Shown piece by piece: positions 1 through 9,243 of a stretch of 64,000 bases of DNA (positions within the stretch are counted from its first letter, which is position 1; each line of letters starts with the position of its first letter). A program made the translations under genes and the position numbers. The notes beneath the pieces are model-generated. The model did not search any database, was not told where the DNA came from, and saw nothing but the letters and a program-made list of their open reading frames with translations. The DNA comes from an uncultured Lachnospiraceae bacterium (GTDB lineage: Bacteria > Bacillota > Clostridia > Lachnospirales > Lachnospiraceae): contig CAKRNX010000001.1 in the NCBI GenBank assembly GCA_934371475.1, forward strand, positions 1 through 64,000, read 5' to 3'.

Positions 1-713
1 GTGTCCACCATGTGTTCCAGCACCCTGGGGCCTGCCACCACGCCTTCCTTTGTCACATGTCCCACGATAAAAATCGTCACGCCAAGCCCCTTGGCAATCT
101 GCATCAGAACCCCTGTAGACTCCCGCACCTGCGACACGCTGCCCGGCGCAGAGCTCACGGACTCATTGTACATGGTCTGAATAGAATCAATCACTACAAC
201 AGGGGGCTGTACCCGCTGGATCGTCTCGCGGATATCTTCCAGATTGGTCTCACACAGGATCAGCAGCTGATCGGAAAACTTTCCCATACGGTTAGCCCGC
301 AGCTTGATCTGCTGCTGCGACTCCTCACCGGAAACATACAGCACTTTGTCTCCGCCCGCGGTGAGGTTGCGGCAGACCTGCAGCAGCAGCGTGGATTTGC
401 CGATCCCCGGATCGCCGCCCACCAGCACAAGGGAGCCCGCCACAATACCGCCTCCCAATACCCGGTCCAGCTCCGCCATGCCTGTAGTCTTTCTGGAAGT
501 CTCATCAATCCGTATCTCTGAGAGCTGCCGCGGTTTTGCCTGGGGCTCTCTGCGGGCCGTAGCCTTTGTCACTCTGCCTGCCGTCTGAACCGGTGCCACC
601 GGCTCCTCCGCAAACGTGTTCCATTCCCTGCAGGCAGGGCACTGTCCCATCCATTTGGCCGACTCGTACCCGCAATTCTGGCAGAAAAATATGCTTGTCT
701 TTGCTTTTGCCAT
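1..713 (-). CDS. radA: DNA repair protein RadA, N-terminal 237 residues (cut by window edge)
   Basis: RadA/Sms is a RecA-like ATPase that helps process recombination intermediates. The protein opens with a zinc finger ([18 protein letters not shown], residues about 11-28). A linker follows, then the RecA-type core with Walker [11 protein letters not shown] near residue 100 and a Walker B-like strand VVVIDSIQT. The ATG at 711-713 sits 4-5 bases behind a GGAGGAAAT ribosome site. The reading frame runs off the left edge, so the KNRFG motif and the Lon-like C-terminal domain are outside the window. It is the last gene in this minus-strand run here. Confidence 0.95.
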   Translation of the reverse strand, partial: MAKAKTSIFFCQNCGYESAKWMGQCPACREWNTFAEEPVAPVQTAGRVTKATARREPQAKPRQLSEIRIDETSRKTTGMAELDRVLGGGIVAGSLVLVGGDPGIGKSTLLLQVCRNLTAGGDKVLYVSGEESQQQIKLRANRMGKFSDQLLILCETNLEDIRETIQRVQPPVVVIDSIQTMYNESVSSAPGSVSQVRESTGVLMQIAKGLGVTIFIVGHVTKEGVVAGPRVLEHMVD

Positions 714-809
714 GATTTCCTCCCATTAAAACAGGATAAGCGTCGGATCGGGTTCCCCCTCACCGGCGCTATCTTCATTCTGCCGCTCCGTACGAGCAAA
801 GCTCCTGTT

Positions 810-1220
810 TTATTTTGTCACTTTAACCTGTACCTGATCTGCTTTTCCCATCTCTACACTCAGTACCAGTTTGCCGCCCATGTTCGTCTTCATGCTGCCC
901 ATGTCGGCTCCGTCGATTGTCACATGATATTCTGTGCCATCCTCCATGCCCAATATCACCTGTGCATCCTCCGGGCCATCTACTGTGAAGCTGACGCTGT
1001 CGGCGTCTGCTGCAAAATGGCTCACCGCTGTACCCGGCACTGACTCATAAACCAGCATGCCATTTTTCTCCAGCTTGGTGATCTCTCTAAAAGTCTTTAC
1101 CTTGTAAGCATCTCCGTTATACTCAAAATCTGAAAGCTTGGACTTCTGATCCAGCTCATAATTTCCAAAACTGATGGTTCCATCTTCTTCTGTACGCAAC
1201 AGTTCTTTGATTACTGACAT
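810..1220 (-). CDS. conserved Lachnospiraceae protein of unknown function, 136 aa
   Basis: A soluble acidic protein with no signal peptide or membrane segment. It is rich in alternating beta-type sequence and has a fairly conserved-looking middle (LVYESVPGTAVSHF). From memory, close relatives sit in Lachnospiraceae genomes under the label 'endosialidase'; nothing in the sequence (no catalytic domain, only 136 residues) supports that activity. The ATG at 1218-1220 follows an AGGAGGG site. It lies 64 bases after clpC on the same strand and 96 bases before radA, so it may share the clpC transcript. Function unknown. Confidence 0.8.
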   Translation of the reverse strand: MSVIKELLRTEEDGTISFGNYELDQKSKLSDFEYNGDAYKVKTFREITKLEKNGMLVYESVPGTAVSHFAADADSVSFTVDGPEDAQVILGMEDGTEYHVTIDGADMGSMKTNMGGKLVLSVEMGKADQVQVKVTK

Positions 1221-1284
1221 TGTTCATGCCCTCCTGCTTTATCATCTAGTATCAGTACTTTAGGTCATTATATCATAAACTTTC

Positions 1285-3753
1285 TCACTCTGCCAGCTCA
1301 TTCCGTTTAACTTTAAAAGTAATTTTATCTTTTGTGAGCGTCACTGTCACCTGATCCCCGGTCTTCACTCTTCCTGCCAGAAGTTCTTCTGCCAGCGGAT
1401 CTTCCACCATATTCTGGATCGCCCGTTTTAACGGTCTTGCGCCATATTTCTGGTCAAATCCCTTATCCGCAATCAGATCACGCACAGCGGTGCGCACTTT
1501 CAGCGTGATATTCATCTGATCCAGGCAGCGCTTCTCCAGATCCGTAAACAGCAGGGTGACAATACTGCGGATATGGTCTTTGTTCAGAGAATGGAACACA
1601 ATAATATCGTCGATACGGTTGAGAAACTCCGGTCGGAACAGCCGGCGTACTTCCTCCATCACGCTCCCCTTCATCGACTCATAATTCTTTTTCTCATCAT
1701 TGCCCGCGCCAAATCCGAGGTGTTTCGGCGTGATCACTGACTGGGCTCCCGCATTCGAAGTCATGATCAGAATCGTATTCTTGAAATCTACCTTGCGGCC
1801 CTGGGCATCTGTGATATGTCCTTCATCCAGCACCTGCAGCAAAATATTGAATACATCCGGATGCGCTTTCTCAATCTCATCAAACAAAATTACCGAATAA
1901 GGATGGCGGCGCACCTTCTCTGAGAGCTGTCCGCCCTCCTCATATCCCACGTATCCGGGCGGTGATCCCACCAGCTTGGATACGCTGTGTTTCTCCATAT
2001 ATTCCGACATGTCAACCCGGATCATGGCCTGCTCGCTGCCAAACACGGTCTCCGCCAGTGCCTTGGACAGCTCCGTCTTGCCCACGCCTGTAGGACCGAG
2101 GAACAGGAATGATCCGATCGGTCTGCGCGGATCTTTCAGTCCGGCACGGCCTCTCTTCACCGCTTTGGCCACCGCGGTCACTGCCTCATCCTGTCCGATG
2201 ACACGGCGGTGCAGCTCTTTGTCCAGGTTCAGCAGCCGCTTGCCCTCAGACTGCGCCACTCTCTGTACCGGGATCCCGGTCCAGTCAGCCACTGTCGCCG
2301 CAATATCTTCCTCTGACACTGCCATGGAATGATGTCTGATCCGTTTTCTGGCCTGATTTTTCTGCTGCTCACACTTTCTGCGCTGCTCCTCCAGCGTCCT
2401 GTGGGTCTCTTTTGCCCCTTCAAAATCGCCGCCGCGGATCTGATCTTCCATCTTTACTGCCAGTTCATTTACTTTTTTCTCCAGCTCCAGCACCTTTTCC
2501 GGCAGATGGTACAGCCCCAGCTGCCGCTTCGCGCAGGCCTCATCGATCAGGTCAATGGCCTTGTCCGGCAGAAATCTGTCATTAATATAACGCACAGACA
2601 GAGAAACTGCCGCCTCCATCACCTCATCCGGAATCGTCACCCCGTGATGTTTCTCGTACACCGGACGCAGCCCTTTCAGGATCTCCATGGTTTCCTCTTT
2701 CGTGGGTTCTTCGACCATGACCGGCTGGAATCTGCGCTCCAGCGCCGGGTCTTTCTCGATATGCTTTCTGTACTCATCCACAGTAGTCGCGCCGATCAGC
2801 TGGATCTCTCCTCTGGCCAGGAACGGCTTCATGATGTTGGATGCATCCAGCGCCCCTTCTGCGCCCCCGGCTCCGATAATTGTGTGGATCTCGTCGATAA
2901 ACAGCAGCACATCCTGGCTCTCCATCACTTCTCCCAGTACGCGCTTCATCCGCTCCTCGAACTCACCGCGGTACTTAGATCCCGCCACCATGCTTGCCAT
3001 ATCAAGCGATACGACTCTCCGGTTCTGCAGCGGTTCCGGCACATCCCCGGCTACAATGCGCTGCGCGAGACCTTCCACGATCGCCGTCTTGCCCACGCCC
3101 GGTTCTCCGATCAGGCAGGGATTATTCTTTGTCCGTCTGCTTAAGATCTGCACGATGCGCTGGATCTCCCGGCCGCGGCCTACGATAGGATCAATCCTGC
3201 CTTCCCGGGCCTGTTCGGTCAGGTCTCTGCTGTACTGATCCAGCAGTCCGGTCCCGGCTTGCGGGCTCTCGCCGGCTGTCCGCACATTTTTCATCAGATC
3301 TTTGTATCTCTCGTCTGTCACGCCCATGATATCCATAATCTTACTGTACAGTTTCTGCAAATTGACATTCATCGTATGAAGCAGACGCGTGGCCACGCAC
3401 TCCACATCCTTCAGAAGTGCCAGCAGAATATGCTCTGTGCCTGCCCTGTCTGATCCAAACTGGTGTGCCTCATCCACGGCATTCTGCAGGATGCCCTGAG
3501 CTCTGGGCGTATATCCTTCCCGATCTGCCACACCCACGGGCGCAGCCTCCTCAATCAGCTGGCGCATCAGCTCCAGCAGCTTTTTCTCCTCTACCTGGGC
3601 CTCCCGCAGCAGCACTCCGGCTGTCCCGTGAGTCTCCTTCAAAAGCCCCAGCAAAAGATGTTCTGAACCCACATAACTGTGGCCGCAGGCCTTGGCCGTC
3701 TGTCTGGCCAGTTTGAGCGCCTGCTTCGCACTTTCTGTAAACTGTTCCGGCAT
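1285..3753 (-). CDS. clpC: ATP-dependent Clp protease ATP-binding subunit ClpC (822 aa)
   Basis: Class I Hsp100/Clp unfoldase that feeds substrates to ClpP in the cytosol. Two Clp-N repeats cover residues 1-150. The first AAA domain has Walker A GEPGVGKT at about 216-223 and Walker B LLFIDEIHT. A coiled linker rich in Lys/Glu fits the UVR-type middle domain, and the second AAA domain has GPTGVGKTE. Length is normal. I chose the ATG at 3753 because AGGAGG lies just upstream and the Clp-N homology begins with MPEQFTESAKQAL. The gene starts one base after the GntR stop codon, so the two are probably translationally coupled. No ctsR or mcsAB precedes it, unlike in Bacillus. Confidence 0.96.
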   Translation of the reverse strand: MPEQFTESAKQALKLARQTAKACGHSYVGSEHLLLGLLKETHGTAGVLLREAQVEEKKLLELMRQLIEEAAPVGVADREGYTPRAQGILQNAVDEAHQFGSDRAGTEHILLALLKDVECVATRLLHTMNVNLQKLYSKIMDIMGVTDERYKDLMKNVRTAGESPQAGTGLLDQYSRDLTEQAREGRIDPIVGRGREIQRIVQILSRRTKNNPCLIGEPGVGKTAIVEGLAQRIVAGDVPEPLQNRRVVSLDMASMVAGSKYRGEFEERMKRVLGEVMESQDVLLFIDEIHTIIGAGGAEGALDASNIMKPFLARGEIQLIGATTVDEYRKHIEKDPALERRFQPVMVEEPTKEETMEILKGLRPVYEKHHGVTIPDEVMEAAVSLSVRYINDRFLPDKAIDLIDEACAKRQLGLYHLPEKVLELEKKVNELAVKMEDQIRGGDFEGAKETHRTLEEQRRKCEQQKNQARKRIRHHSMAVSEEDIAATVADWTGIPVQRVAQSEGKRLLNLDKELHRRVIGQDEAVTAVAKAVKRGRAGLKDPRRPIGSFLFLGPTGVGKTELSKALAETVFGSEQAMIRVDMSEYMEKHSVSKLVGSPPGYVGYEEGGQLSEKVRRHPYSVILFDEIEKAHPDVFNILLQVLDEGHITDAQGRKVDFKNTILIMTSNAGAQSVITPKHLGFGAGNDEKKNYESMKGSVMEEVRRLFRPEFLNRIDDIIVFHSLNKDHIRSIVTLLFTDLEKRCLDQMNITLKVRTAVRDLIADKGFDQKYGARPLKRAIQNMVEDPLAEELLAGRVKTGDQVTVTLTKDKITFKVKRNELAE

Positions 3754-3754
3754 C

Positions 3755-4135
3755 TTACTCCTCCTGTGTCTCATATTCTGAAAAAATCTCATCTACCAGC
3801 GCATGCACTTCCTCCCTGGTGATGTTCTGACAGCTGGCCTTGGCCAGCACCACGCGGAAGCACTGCTCCATTTCTTCCAGCGTATGCCTCTTATCCACAT
3901 CCAGCGCCACCACGGCTCCACGCCGCCGGTCAATCGTCACAAATCCCTCCTGGCGCAGCACGGAATAGGCTTTATTTACCGTATGCATGTTGATCCCTAT
4001 ATCATCCGCGAGCTGCCGTACTGAGGGAAGCGGATCCCCCTCCCGAAGCACGGACGTGGCAATCCCCAGGATGATCTGGTTTCTCAACTGCATATATAAC
4101 GCTTCATCGCTCTGAAAATCAATTTCAATCATCAT
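3755..4135 (-). CDS. GntR-family (YtrA-type) transcriptional regulator, 126 aa
   Basis: Short one-domain GntR regulator. An N-terminal winged helix-turn-helix (LREGDPLPSVRQLADDIGINMHTVNKAYSVLRQEGF) is followed by only about 50 residues, the YtrA layout without an effector domain. Two tandem ATGs occur at 4135 and 4132; the first is 9 bases from AAAGGAGG. The gene sits immediately before clpC with a one-base gap and has a consensus promoter just upstream, so it likely controls this gene pair and itself. That target is inference. Family members often regulate ABC transporters; none is adjacent here. Confidence 0.9.
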   Translation of the reverse strand: MMIEIDFQSDEALYMQLRNQIILGIATSVLREGDPLPSVRQLADDIGINMHTVNKAYSVLRQEGFVTIDRRRGAVVALDVDKRHTLEEMEQCFRVVLAKASCQNITREEVHALVDEIFSEYETQEE

Positions 4136-4163
4136 AAGCGTGATCCTCCTTTGTGCTAGAAAC

Positions 4164-4193
4164 ACTATAACAAATATGCTATCTTTCTGTCAA
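4164..4193 (-). promoter_or_regulatory. sigma-A promoter of the gntR-clpC operon
   Basis: On the minus strand, TTGACA (4193-4188) and TATAGT (4169-4164) are separated by 18 bases and lie 29 bases before the GntR start. Confidence 0.75.
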
Positions 4194-4302
4194 GTATAAG
4201 CGCAGGCAGGCGGCGTATGCCGTTTTCTCTATTTTGCCGTATAACCTCATGGTACATCCGGAGGACACATTTTCTTCTCTGTGCGCTGCGCATCCTGCCA
4301 AA

Positions 4303-4345
4303 GGCTTTTTGTTTCACCGGACACAATTTCCTGTGAAACAAAAAA
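4303..4345. repeat. family A inverted repeat, copy 1
   Basis: Imperfect palindrome with arms GGCTTTTTGTTTCAC and GTGAAACAAAAAAC around a short AT-rich loop. Near-identical copies occur at 63025-63066 and 63230-63274. It directly follows the T-run of an intrinsic terminator, as does the 63230 copy, and is preceded by CATCCTGCC like the other copies. Confidence 0.75.
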
Positions 4346-4369
4346 CAGGGAGCACATCGCGTGTCCCTG
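4340..4369 (-). terminator. intrinsic terminator of the cadherin-like gene
   Basis: Read on the minus strand, GCAGGGACAC pairs with GTGCTCCCTG and is followed by TTTTTTG. It lies just behind the stop codon at 4383. Confidence 0.75.
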
Positions 4370-4382
4370 CTTTTATTTCTGT

Positions 4383-5438
4383 TTACAGATCAATCATGTC
4401 GATCTCTACATTGTTCTTTTTGTCTTTTTTGTTTTCTTTCAGCACTTTTTCCTGTTTGGGTGCAGGTGCGGGAGCTTCATACTCCGGCATCTTTTTTGAC
4501 TTCTTCTGTGACTTCTGCGGCTGCACGTCCAGCCCCGGATAGGAAGGCTGCGGCGTTCCCGGCTGATAGAATGACTGTATCTGCTGCTCTGCCGGTGATG
4601 CGTCCATTCCGGCTCCCGGATAACCTCCCATCGCCGGACCATCTGTACCGTAAGGCGGCACGGAACGGAACTCATCATCGTCATCAAACATTTCTTCTTT
4701 CTTTTTCGCCTTTTTCTGAGCTTTCTGCACCTTCTTGGCGCTCTTGTCCGGTTTGTTCTCCGTATAGCCGTAGCTTCTGTAATCATTCAGCTCAGATTTC
4801 AGGTCTTTTTTCTTCAGAAGCAGGTTAATGACAATAAACAGAAAGATCACGGCCAGAGCAATGAGTCCGTACATAATCTTGGTATACAGGCTGACTTTGT
4901 CCTTATATTTTGTGATCTCGCCTTTCAGATCTGTGATTGTATTCTCTGCTTCCTGAAGAGAATTTTTGTCCACTTTTACATACTGTGAATCCTCAGTCTG
5001 CGCCTCTGTCTGCTTCTCTGTCTCCGTCTCAGTGGCTTTTTCCGTAGCCGCCTCAGTCTCTGCCGCAGGCGCCTCTCCGTCTGATACGACGCTCAGCTCA
5101 TACGTAAATGTCGTACCGTTCCCAGCCTGTACCGTGATATTGACATCTCCTGTTCCATCCTCATTCAGCGTGGTACCGGTGATGCTGCTGATCGTAGCGC
5201 TGGCACTGCTGGGAACCGGATCCAGTTCCAGCTCCTTCGTCCCCGCCGGTACAGTAACCGTATAGTACCAGGTGCTGTAGGAAAACTCCGGGGACACTGT
5301 AGCGCCTTCCGTGATAATTCCCAGCGATGACAGGGAATTATCATCCTCCGAAGCCAGCACGCTGATGCTGCCAAACATCAGAACCGCTATCGCCAGAAGC
5401 ACGTACCATCTGATCTTTTTCAACCACTTATCATTCAT
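4383..5438 (-). CDS. secreted/membrane protein with cadherin-like beta-sandwich domain, 351 aa
   Basis: An N-terminal signal sequence (WYVLLAIAVLMFGSISVLA) leads to a cadherin-like beta-sandwich of about 85 residues (LSSLGIITEGATVSPEFS... to TYELSVVSD). A Thr/Glu-rich linker (ATEKATETETEKQTEAQ), a short coiled coil and one transmembrane helix (IMYGLIALAVIFLFIVINLL, about residue 190-210) follow. The rest is a charged, Lys- and Pro-rich tail. By topology the sandwich is outside and the tail inside. It starts 23 bases after purD. The ATG at 5438 is preferred over 5450 because GAGGAG precedes it. Specific function unknown; possibly an envelope scaffold. Confidence 0.8.
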   Translation of the reverse strand: MNDKWLKKIRWYVLLAIAVLMFGSISVLASEDDNSLSSLGIITEGATVSPEFSYSTWYYTVTVPAGTKELELDPVPSSASATISSITGTTLNEDGTGDVNITVQAGNGTTFTYELSVVSDGEAPAAETEAATEKATETETEKQTEAQTEDSQYVKVDKNSLQEAENTITDLKGEITKYKDKVSLYTKIMYGLIALAVIFLFIVINLLLKKKDLKSELNDYRSYGYTENKPDKSAKKVQKAQKKAKKKEEMFDDDDEFRSVPPYGTDGPAMGGYPGAGMDASPAEQQIQSFYQPGTPQPSYPGLDVQPQKSQKKSKKMPEYEAPAPAPKQEKVLKENKKDKKNNVEIDMIDL

Positions 5439-5460
5439 GATACTCCTCATTTCCTTTCAT

Positions 5461-6735
5461 TTATGCTTCATCAATTGCCTTGCCAATGTCATGCCTGTAA
5501 TATTTATTATCGAAATCTACCCAGTCTACCGCTTCATAGGCATTGGCTCTGGCAGCCTTCAGATCTTTTCCTGTGGCTGTCACGCCCAGCACACGGCCGC
5601 CGTTCGTGACAATACGGCCGTCTTTCCACGCACTCCCCGCATGGAACACGTAATAGCCGTCCCTGTCCTTAAAACGATCCAGTCCGCGAATTTCAAATCC
5701 TTTTTCGTAGCTGACCGGATAGCCATCAGAAGCAAGCACCACGCAAACGCAGGCATTATCCTCAAACTGCAGGTCAATCTGATCAAGCATGCCGTCGATA
5801 CATGCCTCAAACACTTCTACGATATCATTCTTCATGCGCGGCAGCACGACCTGTGTCTCCGGATCACCAAATCTCGCATTGTACTCCAGCACCTTCGGTC
5901 CATCGGGTGTCAGCATCAGCCCGAAGAAAATGATGCCCTTAAACACCCTGCCTTCTGCCGCCATGGCATCCACAGTAGGCTGGAAAATATATCTCTCACA
6001 GAACTCTGACACTTCTTCTGTATAGAAAGGACTCGGGGAAAAAGTTCCCATTCCTCCGGTATTCAGACCTGTATCGCCATCTCCCGCTCTCTTGTGATCC
6101 TGTGCGGAAGTCATGCAGCGAATCGTTTTTCCATCCACAAACGACAGCACAGACACTTCTCTCCCTGTCATGAACTCTTCGATGACCATACGGTTGCCGG
6201 CCGCACCGAACTGCCTGTCCTCCATGATGGATTTTACACCGGCTTTTGCCTCTTCAAGATCCTGACAGATCAGCACACCCTTGCCAAGCGCCAGGCCGTC
6301 CGCCTTCAGCACAATGGGAAACTTCGCCTCTGTCTCCAGATAATGGAGTGCTTTCTCGGGATCGTCAAAATTTTCATATGCCGCAGTCGGAATATGATAT
6401 TTTTTCATCAGATCCTTGGAGAATGCCTTGGAACCCTCCAGGATTGCCGCATTTTTGCGCGGTCCGAAAATCCGCAGTCCCTGCGCCTCAAACACATCCA
6501 CAATGCCGCCCACCAGCGGGTCGTCCATGCCGACTACCGTCAGATCAATCTCATGAGACTTGGCAAATTCTGCCAGTCTGTCAAACTCCATTGCCTTGAT
6601 ATCTACGCACTCCGCATATTCGGAAATGCCTGCATTTCCCGGCGCACAGTATATTTTCTCAGCTTTCGGACTCTGGGCAATCTTCCATGCCAGTGCATGT
6701 TCCCGTCCGCCGCTGCCTACGATCAAAATTTTCAT
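5461..6735 (-). CDS. purD: phosphoribosylamine-glycine ligase (GARS)
   Basis: ATP-grasp ligase making glycinamide ribonucleotide, step 2 of purine synthesis. The start MKILIVGSGGREHALAWKI is the family N-terminal motif. The ATP-grasp core includes FPIVLKADGLALGKGV and the metal/ATP site KVLEYNARFGDPETQ. At 424 aa it has the usual length. The ATG at 6735 follows AGGAGG by 6 bases. It is the last gene of the purE-purM-purN-purD operon, 41 bases after purN. Confidence 0.97.
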   Translation of the reverse strand: MKILIVGSGGREHALAWKIAQSPKAEKIYCAPGNAGISEYAECVDIKAMEFDRLAEFAKSHEIDLTVVGMDDPLVGGIVDVFEAQGLRIFGPRKNAAILEGSKAFSKDLMKKYHIPTAAYENFDDPEKALHYLETEAKFPIVLKADGLALGKGVLICQDLEEAKAGVKSIMEDRQFGAAGNRMVIEEFMTGREVSVLSFVDGKTIRCMTSAQDHKRAGDGDTGLNTGGMGTFSPSPFYTEEVSEFCERYIFQPTVDAMAAEGRVFKGIIFFGLMLTPDGPKVLEYNARFGDPETQVVLPRMKNDIVEVFEACIDGMLDQIDLQFEDNACVCVVLASDGYPVSYEKGFEIRGLDRFKDRDGYYVFHAGSAWKDGRIVTNGGRVLGVTATGKDLKAARANAYEAVDWVDFDNKYYRHDIGKAIDEA

Positions 6736-6776
6736 CAAAGTCCTCCTGTTTTCTGAACTCGCCTAGAGCGTGTTTG

Positions 6777-7400
6777 CTAAACAATCTCCACCTGTCCGTC
6801 CACGACTTTCACCCGCCCGTTGGCAATCAGGTCAATGGCGCTGGGCAGGATCTTCCACTCTGCTTCCTGCATGATCCGCTGCTGCAGCTCCTTCGGAGTA
6901 TCCCCCTGTCTCACTTCCACAGCCTTCTGCAGAATGATGGGGCCGGTGTCCGTTCCCTTATCTACAAAATGAACCGTCGCCCCCGACACTTTCACGCCCC
7001 GTTTCAGCGCCGCCTCATGTACCTTCAGCCCGTAATATCCTGTCCCGCAGAAAGACGGGATCAGGGAGGGATGGATGTTGATGATCCTGTTCGGGAACGC
7101 ATCCACCATCGCCTCCGGGATCACAACCAGACAGCCCGCCAGCACAACAAGATCAATCTTCCGATCCACAAGTACCTGCAGAAGCGCTGCCTCAAACTGC
7201 GCTCTGTCCTCATAATCTTTCGGTGAAATGCATCTGGACTCAATGCCGCATTTCGCTGCACGCTCCAGCGCAAAGGCGTTTTTGTTGTTGCTGATGACAA
7301 TGTCAATCTCTGCATTTGTCACAACGCCGTCTCTGATGGCGTCGATGATTGCCTGCAGGTTGGTGCCGCCTCCCGACACCAGGACTGCCAGCTTCAGCAT
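6777..7400 (-). CDS. purN: phosphoribosylglycinamide formyltransferase
   Basis: Transfers the formyl group of 10-formyl-THF to GAR (step 3). It has the N-terminal motif [17 protein letters not shown], the catalytic segment [13 protein letters not shown] (Asn and His) and the downstream [14 protein letters not shown] carrying the catalytic Asp. 207 aa is normal. Its ATG lies inside the last codons of purM (7-base overlap), so translation is coupled. The stop codon and following bases (TAG then CAAACACGCTCTAGG) match one end of the family E repeat, so the extreme 3' end may have been reshaped by a past insertion. Confidence 0.96.
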   Translation of the reverse strand: MLKLAVLVSGGGTNLQAIIDAIRDGVVTNAEIDIVISNNKNAFALERAAKCGIESRCISPKDYEDRAQFEAALLQVLVDRKIDLVVLAGCLVVIPEAMVDAFPNRIINIHPSLIPSFCGTGYYGLKVHEAALKRGVKVSGATVHFVDKGTDTGPIILQKAVEVRQGDTPKELQQRIMQEAEWKILPSAIDLIANGRVKVVDGQVEIV

Positions 7401-8419
7401 AAGGTTACTCCTTTTTCTCCGTTCTCGATATTTCCGATCACGTAGGAAGTCTCGCCTGCCGCCTCGATGGCCGCTCTTGCCTTCTCCACATCAGCCGCGT
7501 CCACAGCTACCACCATACCGATACCCATGTTGTAAGTATTGTACATCATCTCTTCTGCAATAGTTCCTTCTTTTGCCAGCATACGGAAGATTGCCGGCAC
7601 TTCATAGCTGTCCTTCTTAATCACGGCGCGCACGCCTTCCGGCAGCATTCTGGGCACGTTCTCATAGAATCCGCCTCCGGTAATGTGGCTGCATCCTTTG
7701 ATGCGCACACCGGCCTCGCGGACACTGCGCAGCGCTTTCACATAGATCTTGGTCGGAGCAAGCAGCGCCTCGCCCAACGTCTTGCCCAGCTCTTCATGGT
7801 AAGTATTCAGTGTCTCTTTGTCCATGGAGAATACTTTTCTCACCAGGGAGAAGCCATTGCTGTGAACACCGGAAGAAGCAATGCCGATCAGCACATCCCC
7901 TGCCTTCAGATCTTTGCCGGTGATCAGATCCTTCTCATCTACTACTCCTACGGCAAATCCGGCCAGATCATACTCGTCTTCCGGATAAAATCCGGGCATC
8001 TCAGCAGTCTCACCGCCGATCAGCGCCGCGTCAGACTGCACACAGCCTTCGGCCACACCGCTGACAATCTGTGCGATCTTCTCTGGATAGTTCTTACCGC
8101 AGGCAATATAATCGAGGAAAAACAGCGGTTCGCCGCCTGCACAGGCAATATCATTCACACACATAGCCACACAGTCAATGCCCACCGTGTCATGCTTGTC
8201 CATGATAAATGCCAGTTTCAGTTTCGTTCCCACGCCGTCCGTACCGGATACCAGAGTGGGATTCTCCATATTTTTAAACTTGTTCATGGAAAATGCTCCG
8301 GAAAAACCGCCGATGTTGGTCAGCACTTCCGGGCGCATGGTTTTCTTGATATGTTCCTTCATCAACTCAACTGATTTGTAACCTGCTTCAATATCAACGC
8401 CTGCGTTCTTGTAATCCAT
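7394..8419 (-). CDS. purM: phosphoribosylformylglycinamidine cyclo-ligase (AIR synthetase)
   Basis: Closes the imidazole ring (step 5). It begins [20 protein letters not shown] and carries the PurM signatures [23 protein letters not shown] and [11 protein letters not shown] plus the C-terminal [12 protein letters not shown]. The ATG at 8419 is 5 bases behind AGGAGG; upstream in-frame codons lack homology and a ribosome site. 341 aa is typical. It overlaps purN by 7 bases and is 91 bases after purE. Confidence 0.97.
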   Translation of the reverse strand: MDYKNAGVDIEAGYKSVELMKEHIKKTMRPEVLTNIGGFSGAFSMNKFKNMENPTLVSGTDGVGTKLKLAFIMDKHDTVGIDCVAMCVNDIACAGGEPLFFLDYIACGKNYPEKIAQIVSGVAEGCVQSDAALIGGETAEMPGFYPEDEYDLAGFAVGVVDEKDLITGKDLKAGDVLIGIASSGVHSNGFSLVRKVFSMDKETLNTYHEELGKTLGEALLAPTKIYVKALRSVREAGVRIKGCSHITGGGFYENVPRMLPEGVRAVIKKDSYEVPAIFRMLAKEGTIAEEMMYNTYNMGIGMVVAVDAADVEKARAAIEAAGETSYVIGNIENGEKGVTLC

Positions 8420-8510
8420 AACTTCCTCCTGTGATCTGCTCATATTTTTATTTGCACCAGGGTCCAAACGGACCCCCGTCCCGCTGTCTGCTGCGGGACA
8501 TTAGGATACA

Positions 8511-9011
8511 TTAATAATTTTTATATCCTACATCCTGAAGTCTCTGGTCTTTTTTTACGACCTGCTGTTTCATTTCTTCTGAGTAATCTTTCAGCTTCTG
8601 AAGAAGCTCCGGGTCTGAAACCGCAAGGATCTTTGCTGCAAGGATGCCGGCATTGGCGCCCCCGTTGATCGCAACGGTAGCTACCGGAATGCCTGTCGGC
8701 ATCTGTACAATAGAATAGAGGGAATCCCGGCCGCCCAGGGATGTAGTGTGCATGGGAATGCCGATCACCGGCATGGGGAAGATTGCCGCGCACATACCCG
8801 GCAGATGAGCTGCCATTCCCGCACCTGCAATAATCACTTTAATCCCCTTTGATTCTGCACTCTTCGCATACTCAAAGAAAATGTCCGGCTCCCTGTGTGC
8901 GGAAATAATCGTCATCTCATACTCGATTCCGAATTTTTCCAGCATATCCGCCGCTTTGCTCATTACGGGCATATCAGAATCACTGCCCATTACAATACCA
9001 ACCTTTGCCAT
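8511..9011 (-). CDS. purE: N5-carboxyaminoimidazole ribonucleotide mutase (class I PurE)
   Basis: Converts N5-CAIR to CAIR (step 6). The sequence shows GIVMGSDSDMPVM, then SAHREPD, the conserved His-containing loop of class I enzymes. 166 aa is the usual length. No purK is seen in the window; in anaerobes with abundant CO2 PurE may act without it (inference). First gene of the pur operon, with a consensus promoter about 200 bases upstream and a structured repeat in the leader. AGGAGG lies 8 bases before the ATG. Confidence 0.96.
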   Translation of the reverse strand: MAKVGIVMGSDSDMPVMSKAADMLEKFGIEYEMTIISAHREPDIFFEYAKSAESKGIKVIIAGAGMAAHLPGMCAAIFPMPVIGIPMHTTSLGGRDSLYSIVQMPTGIPVATVAINGGANAGILAAKILAVSDPELLQKLKDYSEEMKQQVVKKDQRLQDVGYKNY

Positions 9012-9060
9012 GCCTGCGTCCTCCTGCAATATTCATTTTACTTTCCGTCCATGCCCACGT

Positions 9061-9156
9061 TTTCAGGAATGCCGGGGCATTCTTGTTGCAAGGTGCGCGC
9101 CATACATTTGCATGACATATTGCTCCTGCGCACCTCTGCAATCATATCAGGTACAT
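9061..9156 (-). repeat. family D element inside the purE leader
   Basis: On the minus strand the module runs from GATATGATTGCAGAGGTGCGC, through the partner GCGCACCTTGCAA, to a hairpin of CAAGAATGCC and GGCATTCCTG. The outer arms AGGTGCGC and GCGCACCT also pair. It lies between the purE promoter and the gene, so it is transcribed as 5' leader. Similar modules are at 11349, 15222, 32026, 43104, 47633 and 53706. Confidence 0.7.
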
Positions 9157-9214
9157 CCAGCGCGTCCACTGCCGCCGTATTCCCTATGTTCATGGTTTGT
9201 TTCAACAATTTTTA

Positions 9215-9243
9215 ATTCTACTAACTCTCAAATACGATGTCAA
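9215..9243 (-). promoter_or_regulatory. sigma-A promoter of the pur operon
   Basis: TTGACA (9243-9238) and TAGAAT (9220-9215) are spaced by 17 bases on the minus strand. The -35 overlaps the stop codon of the upstream aminopeptidase gene. The predicted leader is about 195 bases. I saw neither a PurR box nor a purine riboswitch core in it. Confidence 0.7.

Noticed and set aside
810..1220. endosialidase
   Set aside because: The label is remembered for relatives, but 136 residues contain no sialidase domain or catalytic motif.
9012..9240. purine riboswitch or PurR box before purE
   Set aside because: No conserved purine-aptamer core or PurBox was found; the structure present is the family D repeat.
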